Assembly: GCF_028807635.1 (NCBI RefSeq) | Contig: NZ_JARBAX010000002.1 | Coordinates: forward strand, 744,001 to 808,000 | Origin: Streptomyces spiramyceticus | GTDB taxonomy: Bacteria; Actinomycetota; Actinomycetes; Streptomycetales; Streptomycetaceae | DNA length: 64,000 nucleotides | Direction: 5' to 3' | Part shown: one piece after another, positions 35,921 through 43,728 of the stretch | Position numbering within the stretch: position 1 is the first letter of the stretch | Layout: every line of letters begins with the position of its first letter | The notes under the pieces: model-generated | Seen by the model: the letters and a program-made list of their open reading frames with translations, nothing else | What the model was told of the DNA's origin: nothing | The model's database searches: none | Translations under genes and position numbers: made by a program

Positions 35921-36420
35921 CGCGTCTCGTGGACGGCGACGCCGTCCACGTCCCACGGAGCCTCGACGCCGTCGGGTGCGAAGCCGGCCTTCTCGTAGAA
36001 GCGGCGGGCGGCGGTGTTCTCCGTGAGGACCCACAGGCGCATGAAGGGGAAGTCTTCGGTGGCGGCGCGGGCGAGCATCTCGGTGGCGAGGGCGCGGCCG
36101 ACGCCGGTCGAGTGGTGCTCGGGCAGCACGTAAATGGCGTACAGCTCGGCGTCCCCGGTCGCTTCCCCCTCCTCGCGGTACGGGCCGTAGCAGGCCCAGC
36201 CGATCACCTCGCCCGCGCGCTCCGCGACCACATTGCGGCCCGCGGCCGCACCCTCGGCGAGGAAGGTGCGGCGCCGCGCGGCGTCCTCCTCGACGCTCAT
36301 CGCGTCGAGGTACGTCTGCGGAATCATCCCCGCGTACGTCGACTGCCAGCCGCGCACCCGCACGACGGCGACGGCCTCGCAGTCGTCGATGGTCATGTCC
36401 CGAAGCCGTACGCCGCTCAT
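35869..36420 (-). CDS. GNAT-family N-acetyltransferase
   Basis: A 183-aa acetyltransferase. The acetyl-CoA loop is LPEHHSTGVGRALATEM (a Q/R-x-x-G-x-G/A variant) and the C-terminal NTAARRFYEKAGFAPDG is the typical end of the fold. ATG 36420 is preferred to GTG 36429. The substrate cannot be predicted. It lies 10 bases after the SRPBCC gene stop and may share its transcript. Confidence 0.85.
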   Translation of the reverse strand: MSGVRLRDMTIDDCEAVAVVRVRGWQSTYAGMIPQTYLDAMSVEEDAARRRTFLAEGAAAGRNVVAERAGEVIGWACYGPYREEGEATGDAELYAIYVLPEHHSTGVGRALATEMLARAATEDFPFMRLWVLTENTAARRFYEKAGFAPDGVEAPWDVDGVAVHETRYARRLSAADAAALSRG

Positions 36421-36430
36421 GGGCGGCACT

Positions 36431-36928
36431 CTAACGAGGAGCGAGCCGCCGCAGCAGGCGGACGTACGGGCTCCAGCGGGCCGGGTGGGCGACCTTGCCC
36501 GTGAGGGCCGACTCGGCGCGGTCCAGGGCGTCTTCGAGGACCGCGTCGTGGAACGACCGGTACATCAGGGGCCACGTGAGCAGGGCCGGACCCCTGACCT
36601 TCATGGCGAGGGTGTGGCGCAGCACGGACCGGCCGTCGTCGACCGCGTGCACGGTGAACTCGTGGAAGCCGTCGAAGCCGCGCGGCCCGCTGAAGGTGAA
36701 GCGGACCCATTCCTCGGGGACGTACGACGTCACGGTGTAGCGCACCGGTCCGTGGCCGCCCTTGGAGCCGGGGGTGAGGCCGTTGTCCAGGGACATGCGC
36801 GGCCAGTGGTCGCCCGGCCAGAGCAGATCGCCGGGCGTGGCGAGGGTGTCGATGAGGGCGCCGACTTCGCTTGCCGTGGCGGGCAGGAGGCGCTCGTGGG
36901 CATTGAAGGCTGACGTTGACACTGCCAT
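36431..36928 (-). CDS. SRPBCC (START-like) family protein
   Basis: A 165-aa polyketide-cyclase/SRPBCC-type barrel: LPATASEVGALIDTLATPGDLLWPGDHWPRM at the N-terminus and WVRFTFSGPRGFDGFHEFTVHAVDDG in the sheet. These bind small hydrophobic ligands. It is divergent from a TetR gene with two operator-like palindromes between them, so it is very likely that regulator's target and may bind the same ligand class. Confidence 0.85.
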   Translation of the reverse strand: MAVSTSAFNAHERLLPATASEVGALIDTLATPGDLLWPGDHWPRMSLDNGLTPGSKGGHGPVRYTVTSYVPEEWVRFTFSGPRGFDGFHEFTVHAVDDGRSVLRHTLAMKVRGPALLTWPLMYRSFHDAVLEDALDRAESALTGKVAHPARWSPYVRLLRRLAPR

Positions 36929-36951
36929 GGGGAACTCCCGGGACCGGTTTC

Positions 36952-36987
36952 AGAGAGGGCTCTCTAATTAATTGGAGGGTACTCTCC
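36952..36987. promoter_or_regulatory. Tandem TetR operator pair
   Basis: AGAGAGGGCTCTCT (36952-36965) and GGAGGGTACTCTCC (36974-36987) are two palindromes of the same GAGnGnnCnCTC design. Their centres are 22 bp apart, two helical turns, which suits cooperative binding of two dimers on one DNA face. They end 5 bases before the TetR ATG and overlap its ribosome site. Confidence 0.65.
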
Positions 36988-36992
36988 AGAAC

Positions 36993-37583
36993 ATGGCGAG
37001 ACCACCCCGGTACGACACTCCGCTCCTCCTCGACGCCGCCGTGCAGCTCGCGGCCGCCGGCGGCCCGGCCGCTGTCACCATGGCCGCCGTCGCCAAGGCC
37101 GTCGGCGCCCCGAGCGGCTCCGTGTATCACCGCTTCCCGTCCAGGACCGCACTGCTGGCCGAGGTGTGGCTGCGTACGGTCGAGAGATTCCAGGAGGGAT
37201 ACGCCGCGGTGCTGACCGCATCCGGCGACGACCCCAGGCAGGCCGCTGTCGCCGCCTCGCGGCACGTGGTGGCCTGGAGCCGTGCGCACCCCGAGGAGGC
37301 CGCGCTGCTGCTGCACGGCGCCGAGGCATTCGGCAGGAGCGAGTGGGCGCGGGAGTATGCCGACCGCGCGGACGAGGGCAATCGCCGGGTCTTCGGGGAG
37401 ATCTCCGCGATCGCGGCCGCGCTCGGCGCAGCAGGCACCGTCGAGACCGAGCGCATCGCCCTCGCGCTCGTCGACCTGCCGCTCGCGCTGGTACGCCGTC
37501 ATGTGCGGGGAGGCGGGCGCCTCCCCACACATGCGGAACAACTGGCCGCCGACAGCACGGCCTTGCTGCTGTCGGACCTGTGA
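36993..37583 (+). CDS. TetR-family transcriptional regulator
   Basis: A 196-aa regulator. The helix-turn-helix is LLDAAVQLAAAGGPAAVTMAAVAKAVGAPSGSVYHRFPSRTALLAEVW. The C-terminal domain is helical and Ala-rich. ATG 36993 lies just after the operator pair; the gene probably represses itself and the divergent SRPBCC gene. Confidence 0.9.
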   Translation: MARPPRYDTPLLLDAAVQLAAAGGPAAVTMAAVAKAVGAPSGSVYHRFPSRTALLAEVWLRTVERFQEGYAAVLTASGDDPRQAAVAASRHVVAWSRAHPEEAALLLHGAEAFGRSEWAREYADRADEGNRRVFGEISAIAAALGAAGTVETERIALALVDLPLALVRRHVRGGGRLPTHAEQLAADSTALLLSDL

Positions 37584-37596
37584 GCCGTCCGGCGAA

Positions 37597-39189
37597 TCAG
37601 CTGCGGAAGCCGATCAGGCGGTGCAGCACACTGCCCTTCGACGTGTCCGAACTCGCCGTGACAGCCGCAGGCAGCGGCTTCGGGTCGGGCAGGGCCGCAC
37701 AGACCGCGTCCGCGTCACCGCCGCCCTTCGCGCGCGGGACCTTGCCTGTGGTGAGGTAGTCCGCCACGTGCCGGTCCAGGCAGGCGTTTCCGCTCAGCGT
37801 GATGCCGTGGTTGCCGCCGCCCTCCTCGACGATCAGGCTTGAGCCGCGCAGCATGCGGTGCAGGGTGACGCCGCCGCTGTACGGCGTGGCGGCGTCCTCC
37901 GTCGCCTGGAGCATCAGCACCGGCGGGAGCTCGTCGTTGGAGACGTCGGACGGATTCAGCGACGGCGTGGGCCAAAAGGCGCACGGGGCGTTGTACCAGG
38001 CGTTGTTCCAGGTCGAGAAGGGCGCCTTCTCATGCACGTTCCAGTTGTCCTGGTGCCAGAAGCCCCAGTCGCGCTCCCACGACGCGTCACGGCACTGCAC
38101 TGCCGCATAGACGCTGTAGCTGTTTTCGCCCGCGGCATCGACGGCGCCGAACTTTTCGAACGCCTCGACCAGCGGGCCCGCGTTCTTGGCGTTGACGTAC
38201 GACGCGAACGCCTTGGCCAGGTGCGGCCAGTAGCCGTTGTAGTAGCCACCGCGCAGAAACGTGTCCTCCAGCTCGCCGGGGCCGACCTTCTTGCCTGCCG
38301 GGCTCTTGCGCAGCGCGTCGCGCATCTTGTACCACTTGGCCTCGACCTTCGCCGGGTCGCTGCCGAGCTTGTACGCCGTGTTGTGTTTGGCGACCCATGC
38401 GGCGAACACCTTGTGGCGGGCGTCGAACGCGTAGTCCTGCCCGATGTTGTCGTCGTACCAGACACCGGTCGGGTCGACGATGCTGTCGAGCACGAGCCGC
38501 CGCACCCGCTGCGGATAGAGCTTCGCGTACACGGCGCCGAGGTAGGTGCCGTAGGAGTAGCCGAAGTAGTTGATCCGCTGCGTGCCCAGGGCGCGGCGTA
38601 CGACGTCCAGGTCCCTGGCGGTGCTCACCGTGTCCATGTACGGCAGCAGCCCGCCGTACTTGGTGGCGCACGCCGTGGCGAACGCTTTCGCCCGGTCGAG
38701 ATTGACCCGCTCGTCCTTCTCGCTGCGCGGCACCGAATCGGGCCGTACGGGCGAGAAGTGCCTGGGACGGCAGTTCAGCGCCGGCTCGCTCTTGCCCACG
38801 CCGCGCGGGTCGAAGCCGATGACGTCGTACTGCGCCGCGACCTCCCTGGGCAGCGAGGTCGCGACAAATCCGGCCATCGGAAGGCCGCTGCCTCCGGGGC
38901 CGCCCGGATTGACCAGCAGCGGACCCTGGAAGGTCTTCGCGGTGTGCGGGACACGCGAAAGGGCGAGGGTGATCTGCTTGCCGTGCGGGTCCGCGTGGTT
39001 GAGCGGGACCTTGACGGACGAACACTGGAGCGTCGGATATTTCTTGGTGCCGCAGTCGGTCCATTTGAGTGCGGTGCGCGCCGCGGCGGTCGCGGAACCG
39101 GCGTCGGCCGAGACCGCGGGCGGTACGGCCGTGATCAGTCCCGCCACCGTCGCACCGGTGGCGAACAGAACTCCCGCGTGCTTCTTCAC
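37597..39189 (-). CDS. Secreted tripeptidyl aminopeptidase (alpha/beta hydrolase)
   Basis: A 530-aa Streptomyces Tap/SlpD-SlpE-type enzyme. A signal peptide (MKKHAGVLFATGATVAGLITA, cleavage near VSA) is followed by the alpha/beta core: LVNPGGPGGSGL is the oxyanion strand, GYSYGTYLG holds the nucleophile Ser, and the C-terminal TAP domain has EGGGNHGITLSGNACLDRHVADYLTTGKVP with the catalytic His. It removes N-terminal tripeptides from extracellular proteins. The start is GTG 39189 after GGGAGG. An array of TGAC repeats lies 110-156 bases upstream. Confidence 0.9.
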   Translation of the reverse strand: MKKHAGVLFATGATVAGLITAVPPAVSADAGSATAAARTALKWTDCGTKKYPTLQCSSVKVPLNHADPHGKQITLALSRVPHTAKTFQGPLLVNPGGPGGSGLPMAGFVATSLPREVAAQYDVIGFDPRGVGKSEPALNCRPRHFSPVRPDSVPRSEKDERVNLDRAKAFATACATKYGGLLPYMDTVSTARDLDVVRRALGTQRINYFGYSYGTYLGAVYAKLYPQRVRRLVLDSIVDPTGVWYDDNIGQDYAFDARHKVFAAWVAKHNTAYKLGSDPAKVEAKWYKMRDALRKSPAGKKVGPGELEDTFLRGGYYNGYWPHLAKAFASYVNAKNAGPLVEAFEKFGAVDAAGENSYSVYAAVQCRDASWERDWGFWHQDNWNVHEKAPFSTWNNAWYNAPCAFWPTPSLNPSDVSNDELPPVLMLQATEDAATPYSGGVTLHRMLRGSSLIVEEGGGNHGITLSGNACLDRHVADYLTTGKVPRAKGGGDADAVCAALPDPKPLPAAVTASSDTSKGSVLHRLIGFRS

Positions 39190-39298
39190 TTGGCCTCCCG
39201 TCGGGGGAAAGCGGCTGTGAGTGACACAGCCCCCGCCGCATGGTGCCGGAAACGGCGCCCGGAAGGAGTGCTTATGACCGTTTATTGACGCGTGTGGC

Positions 39299-39345
39299 GT
39301 CAGAGGAATGTCAGGCGGATTGTCAGAATTGTCAGAGGAGTGTCA
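39299..39345 (-). promoter_or_regulatory. Helically spaced TGAC repeats upstream of the tripeptidyl aminopeptidase
   Basis: Five TGAC units on the minus strand (GTCA on plus at 39299, 39310, 39322, 39331 and 39342) recur every 9-12 bases. Direct repeats at about 11 bp are the binding mode of OmpR-like/SARP regulators. The last unit overlaps the stop of the upstream radical-SAM gene. Confidence 0.4.
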
Positions 39346-40368
39346 CAGGAGCGTGAGCTGCGTCGGGCCGGGATCCTCCGGCTCCGCCGACTCCGGGACG
39401 CGCCGGTGCAGGCCGGGACCCGACGGGCCGATGCCGAACTCCGTGGCCAGCTCGTGAACTTGCCGTGTGATCCGCCGCTGGTACCACTTGGGTGCGTACG
39501 CCCCTTCGGCGTACAGCCGCTCGTACCGCCGCACCAGATGCGGATGGTGCGCGCCGAGCCAGGCCATGAACCACTCGCGCGCTCCCGGCCTCAGATGGAG
39601 TACGAGCGGAGTGACCGACGTCGCGCCCGACGCGGCGATGGCGCGGACGGTGGCGCGCAGCTGATCGGGGGAGTCGCCGAGGAACGGGATGACGGGGGCC
39701 ATCAGCACGCCGCAGCCGATGCCGTGGTCGGTGAGGGTGCGTACGACGTCGAGGCGGCGCTCCGGCGACGGCGTACCCGGCTCGACCGTGCGCCACAGCT
39801 CCTGGTCGGTGAAGCCGACGGAGACCGAGATGCCGACCTCGGTGACCTGGGCGGACTGCACAAGGAGGTCGAGGTCGCGGAGGATCAGCGTGCCCTTGGT
39901 CAGGATCGAGAAGGGGTTCGCGCGGTCGCGCAGGGCGGTGATGATGCCGGGCATCAGCCGGTAGCGGCCCTCTGCGCGCTGGTAGCAGTCGACGTTCGTC
40001 CCCATGGCGATGTGCGCGCCGTGCCAGGTGCGGGAGGCGAGCTGGTGGCGCAGCAGTTCGGGGGCGTTGATCTTGACGATGATCTGGGTGTCGAAGTCGA
40101 GGCCGGTGTCGAGGTCCAGATAGCTGTGGGTCTTGCGTGCGAAGCAGTAGACGCAGGCATGCGTACAGCCGCGGTACGGATTGACCGTCCATTCGAACGG
40201 CATGCGTGAGGCGCCCGGCACCCGGTTCAGGATCGAGCGGGCCCGTACCTCGTGGAAGGTGATCCCGCGGAACTCGGGGGTGTCGAAGGTGCGGGTCGTG
40301 ACCGCGTCCGTTCCGAAGAGCGCGGGGTTCCCGATGGCGGGGTTTTCGGCCAGATTGTCCCAGCGCAT
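39343..40368 (-). CDS. Rv2578c-type radical SAM protein (SplB-like)
   Basis: A 341-aa radical SAM enzyme. The 4Fe-4S site is YRGCTHACVYCFAR (C-x3-C-x2-C), followed by the barrel with LTKGTLILRDLD and the GISVSVGF strand. Family members are distant relatives of spore photoproduct lyase; the reaction is unknown. ATG 40368 is directly preceded by GAGGAGG. A LexA-like box 34 bases upstream suggests induction by DNA damage. Confidence 0.88.
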   Translation of the reverse strand: MRWDNLAENPAIGNPALFGTDAVTTRTFDTPEFRGITFHEVRARSILNRVPGASRMPFEWTVNPYRGCTHACVYCFARKTHSYLDLDTGLDFDTQIIVKINAPELLRHQLASRTWHGAHIAMGTNVDCYQRAEGRYRLMPGIITALRDRANPFSILTKGTLILRDLDLLVQSAQVTEVGISVSVGFTDQELWRTVEPGTPSPERRLDVVRTLTDHGIGCGVLMAPVIPFLGDSPDQLRATVRAIAASGATSVTPLVLHLRPGAREWFMAWLGAHHPHLVRRYERLYAEGAYAPKWYQRRITRQVHELATEFGIGPSGPGLHRRVPESAEPEDPGPTQLTLL

Positions 40369-40401
40369 GTGCGCCTCCTCGGTAGCACTCACCTCAGAAT
40401 A

Positions 40402-40413
40402 GAACACTTGTTC
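40402..40413. promoter_or_regulatory. LexA (SOS) box-like site
   Basis: GAACACTTGTTC has the GAAC-N4-GTTC core of the actinobacterial LexA box. It is 34 bases upstream of the radical-SAM ATG and 91 bases from the divergent SRPBCC gene. The core arms are perfect; the inner four bases deviate at one position from the usual consensus. Confidence 0.55.
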
Positions 40414-40503
40414 CCTTGATCGCTGCAACCCCGATTTTGGGCGGCGGTCCGGAGGTGGTTGGGTAGCCGCACCCCCGAAAAACCGAGTGCTGGAGGAACA
40501 GGC

Positions 40504-40947
40504 ATGGCGCAGGTCGAGGCCACGACGGAGCGGATCATCGCGGCGGATGCGGAGACGGTGTTCGATGCGCTGGCCGACTACAGCGGCACGCGCGCGAAGA
40601 TCCTGCCCGAGCACTTCAGCGAGTTCGAGGTGCGCGAGGGCGGTGACGGCGAGGGCACCCTCGTCCACTGGAAGCTCCAGGCCACCAGCAAGCGCATCCG
40701 CGACTGCCTGCTCGAAGTGACCGAGCCGACCGACGGGCAGCTCGTCGAGAAGGACCGCAACTCGTCCATGGTCACCACTTGGACCGTCACCCCGGCCGGC
40801 GAGGGCAAGTCGAAGGTCGTCGTCAGCACCGTCTGGAACGGCGCCGGCGGCATCGGCGGCTTCTTCGAGAAGACCTTCGCCCCCAAGGGCCTCGGCCGGA
40901 TCTACGACGCCCTGCTCGCCAACCTCGCCGCCGAGGTGCAGAAGTAG
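40504..40947 (+). CDS. SRPBCC-family protein
   Basis: A 147-aa START-like fold protein: VEATTERIIAADAETVFDALADYSGTRAKILPEHFSEF and the C-terminal helix FFEKTFAPKGLGRIYDALLANL. It probably binds a hydrophobic ligand or acts as a cyclase-like carrier; no partner genes give a clue. ATG 40504 has a TGGAGGA site. Confidence 0.85.
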   Translation: MAQVEATTERIIAADAETVFDALADYSGTRAKILPEHFSEFEVREGGDGEGTLVHWKLQATSKRIRDCLLEVTEPTDGQLVEKDRNSSMVTTWTVTPAGEGKSKVVVSTVWNGAGGIGGFFEKTFAPKGLGRIYDALLANLAAEVQK

Positions 40948-41115
40948 CCCATCACCGGTTCGAGTGGTCTTCCCCATCGGCCGGTGGTGCGCCGTAGGGG
41001 CTCCCACCGGGGGCGCAGCCGCCCGCGTACGCCTCCCGCGCCCTTCGTCGCGGTTGCTCCCCCTTCTCACGCAATGCGAGAAATGGGCGGCGCATTGTGA
41101 CGAGGGGAGCAGTAC

Positions 41116-43581
41116 GTGGGCGGGACCACTCTGGTGGAGGGCGGGCAGGCCGCAGAGCAGCCCGCCCGCGAAGGGCGCCGAGCGGCAGGAGAGTTCGGCC
41201 CTCCACCGCCCCAACTCCCCGTCGGCCCAGAGGCCGCAGGTCTGCCGCTCAGCCCGTGCCGCGTCCGGGTGGTCTTCTTCGGACTGATGCTCGCGCTGCT
41301 CCTCGCGGCGCCGGCGCAGATGATCGCGGCCACCGCCCTGCCGAAGATCGTCGGTGAACTCCACGGCCTGGACCGGATGTCGTGGGCGATCACCGCCTAT
41401 CTGCTCACCGCCACGATCGGTCTGCCGGTCTACGGAAAACTCGGCGACCTCTTCGGTCGCAAGGGCATCTTCCAGTTCGCGATCCTCGTCTTCGTCGTCG
41501 GATCGGCACTGGCCGGCCGGTCCCGCACCATGGACCAGCTCATCGCATTCCGCGCCGTCCAGGGCCTCGGCGCGGGCGGCCTCGTGATCGGCGTCCAGGC
41601 GATCATCGCCGACATCGTGCCGACCCGGGCCCGGGGCCGTTTCATGGGCCTCATCGGCGCCGCCCTCGGCCTCGCCTCCATCGCCGGGCCCCTGCTCGGC
41701 GGGCTGTTCACCGACCACGTCTCCTGGCGCTGGTGCTTCTACATCAACGTCCCCTTCGGCCTGTTCACCATGGCTCTGATCGCCGTCGTGCTCAAGCTCC
41801 CGAAGCCGGACGTACGCCCGCGACTCGACGTACTCGGCGCACTGCTGCTCGCTGCCGCGTCCACCTGCCTCGTCCTGCTGACCAGCTGGGGCGGTACGGA
41901 GTACGCCTGGGACTCGCGCGTCGTCCTCGGTCTCGCAGCGGGCGCTGCCGGAACGACTCTGCTCTTCATCGTCGTCGAGTCCTACGCGCCCGAACCGGTC
42001 ATGCCACTGCGGCTGTTCGGCGACTCGGTCTTCATCATCACCTCACTCGTCGGCGCCGTCGTCGGCATCGCACTCTTCGGCGCCGCGAGCTGCCTGCCCA
42101 CCTTCCTGCAGATGGTCGGCGGCGCCGGCGCCACCGAGTCCGGGCTGCTGATGCTGCCCATGATCGGCGGCGTGGTCATCGCCTCGATCGTCTCGGGGCA
42201 GCTCATCAGTGCCACCGGCCACTACCGCATCTACCCGGTCGTCGGCGTGGCGTTCTCGGCGGTCGGCATGTGGCTGCTGTCCCGGCTGGAGGCCGACACT
42301 TCCCGCCTGCACTACAGCATCTGGATGGCCATCCTCGGCACCGGGATCGGCCTCGTCCTGCCGGTGCTGATCCTCGCCGTGCAGAACTCCGTGCGCCCCA
42401 CCGACCTCGGCGCCGCCACCAGCGCCCACAACTACTTCCGGCAGATCGGCGGCAGCATCGGCGCCGCCGTCTTCGGCACGCTCCTCGCGAACCGGCTCAC
42501 CGACGCCCTCACCGAGCGGCTGCCCGCCGGAGCCGACCTCCCCGACCCGCAGAGCATCACCCCGCAGCTCGTGCACGCCATGCCGCCCGCGCTGCGCGAC
42601 GCCTACATCGAGGCGTACGCCGAGGCCATGCCGCGGATCTTCCTCTACCTCGTGCCGGTGCTCGTACTCGGCCTGCTCATCGCCTGCTTCCTCAAGGAGA
42701 AACCGCTGGTGTCCCACAACGCCCCCACGGCTGTCCCGGCGGCCCGCACCGCGTCGCATTCCCAGTCGTCCCCCTCGCCTTTCCCCTCCGCCTCCCCGTC
42801 CGCGCCCCAGGCCCCGTACCTCTCAGGGGTCCCCGTCCACGGCACCGTCCAGCACCACGACGGCACCACCGTCCCGCGCGCCGCCCTCACCCTCATCGAC
42901 GTGTCGGGGCGGCAGGTCGGGCGCGGTGCGAGCGGTGACGACGGGCGGTACGCGCTGAGCGTGCCCGCGCCAGGGGCGTACGTGATGATCGCGGCGGCCG
43001 GCGGACACCAGCCGCAGGCCGTCACCGTCACCGTCGGCGAACGCCCGGTCGAGCTCGACGTCGTGCTCGGCGGCGCCGGGCGGCTCGCCGGGACAGTGCA
43101 CACGGCGGACGGCACGCCGGTGCGGGACGCCGCCGTGACGCTCACCGACGTACGCGGAGAGGTCGTCGCATCCACCCGCAGCGGGCGCGAAGGGGGCTAT
43201 GTCATCACGGAGTTGGTGGCGGGCGAGTACACGCTCGCGGGAAGCGCCCCCGCCTTCCGGCCCGTCGCTCTCCCGGTCAGTGTGCAGGCCTCGCGCGAGA
43301 CCAGGCAGGACATCGAGCTGGCGGGCGGTGCGGTACTGCGCGGCACCGTACGGGCGAGTGGCGGCAGGCCCGTCGAGGACGCCCGCGTGACGCTGCTCGA
43401 CGTCGCCGGCAATGTGGTGGACACGCTCACCACGGGTCCCGACGGCAGCTTCCGCTTCATCGATCTGTCGTCCGGCGAGTACACGGTGATCGCCGCGGGC
43501 TATCCGCCGGTCGCCACCGTCCTCCAGATCGCGGGCGGCGGACGTTCCGAACGCGATCTCCAACTCGGCCACGAGGACTGA
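41116..43581 (+). CDS. MFS (DHA2-type, 14 TM) exporter fused to three carboxypeptidase-regulatory-like repeats
   Basis: A 821-aa protein. Residues ~50-525 form a drug:H+ antiporter of the DHA2 group: [13 protein letters not shown] (motif A) and [32 protein letters not shown] (motif C and adjoining loop). After the last helix a Ser/Pro/Ala linker (~535-565) leads to three ~84-residue beta-sandwich repeats, at about 571, 655 and 739. Each has the form G-T-V-x(n)-P-V-x-D-A-x-V-T-L-x-D-V-x-G then D-G-x-Y/F-x-x-x-x-L-x-x-G-x-Y. If the exporter has 14 helices the tail is cytoplasmic. The start is GTG 41116, with GAGGGGAG. The transported compound is unknown. Confidence 0.88.
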   Translation: MGGTTLVEGGQAAEQPAREGRRAAGEFGPPPPQLPVGPEAAGLPLSPCRVRVVFFGLMLALLLAAPAQMIAATALPKIVGELHGLDRMSWAITAYLLTATIGLPVYGKLGDLFGRKGIFQFAILVFVVGSALAGRSRTMDQLIAFRAVQGLGAGGLVIGVQAIIADIVPTRARGRFMGLIGAALGLASIAGPLLGGLFTDHVSWRWCFYINVPFGLFTMALIAVVLKLPKPDVRPRLDVLGALLLAAASTCLVLLTSWGGTEYAWDSRVVLGLAAGAAGTTLLFIVVESYAPEPVMPLRLFGDSVFIITSLVGAVVGIALFGAASCLPTFLQMVGGAGATESGLLMLPMIGGVVIASIVSGQLISATGHYRIYPVVGVAFSAVGMWLLSRLEADTSRLHYSIWMAILGTGIGLVLPVLILAVQNSVRPTDLGAATSAHNYFRQIGGSIGAAVFGTLLANRLTDALTERLPAGADLPDPQSITPQLVHAMPPALRDAYIEAYAEAMPRIFLYLVPVLVLGLLIACFLKEKPLVSHNAPTAVPAARTASHSQSSPSPFPSASPSAPQAPYLSGVPVHGTVQHHDGTTVPRAALTLIDVSGRQVGRGASGDDGRYALSVPAPGAYVMIAAAGGHQPQAVTVTVGERPVELDVVLGGAGRLAGTVHTADGTPVRDAAVTLTDVRGEVVASTRSGREGGYVITELVAGEYTLAGSAPAFRPVALPVSVQASRETRQDIELAGGAVLRGTVRASGGRPVEDARVTLLDVAGNVVDTLTTGPDGSFRFIDLSSGEYTVIAAGYPPVATVLQIAGGGRSERDLQLGHED

Positions 43582-43728
43582 CCGTTATGAACGGCCACGT
43601 GCAGGCGGGAGGCCCTTGTGCGCGGGCGCACCACCTATTGCGTCGTTGCGCAGCGCGCAGCCTTCCTGTGGCCGTACGGTGGTGAGGGAAGCCGCAGCTT
43701 CCTCGCGGCGGGAAGGGGGCTCCCACTC

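Noticed and set aside
40369..41718. Long N-terminal extension of the radical-SAM frame
   Set aside because: It covers the LexA-like site and the SRPBCC and MFS genes on the other strand; ATG 40368 has a perfect GAGGAGG.
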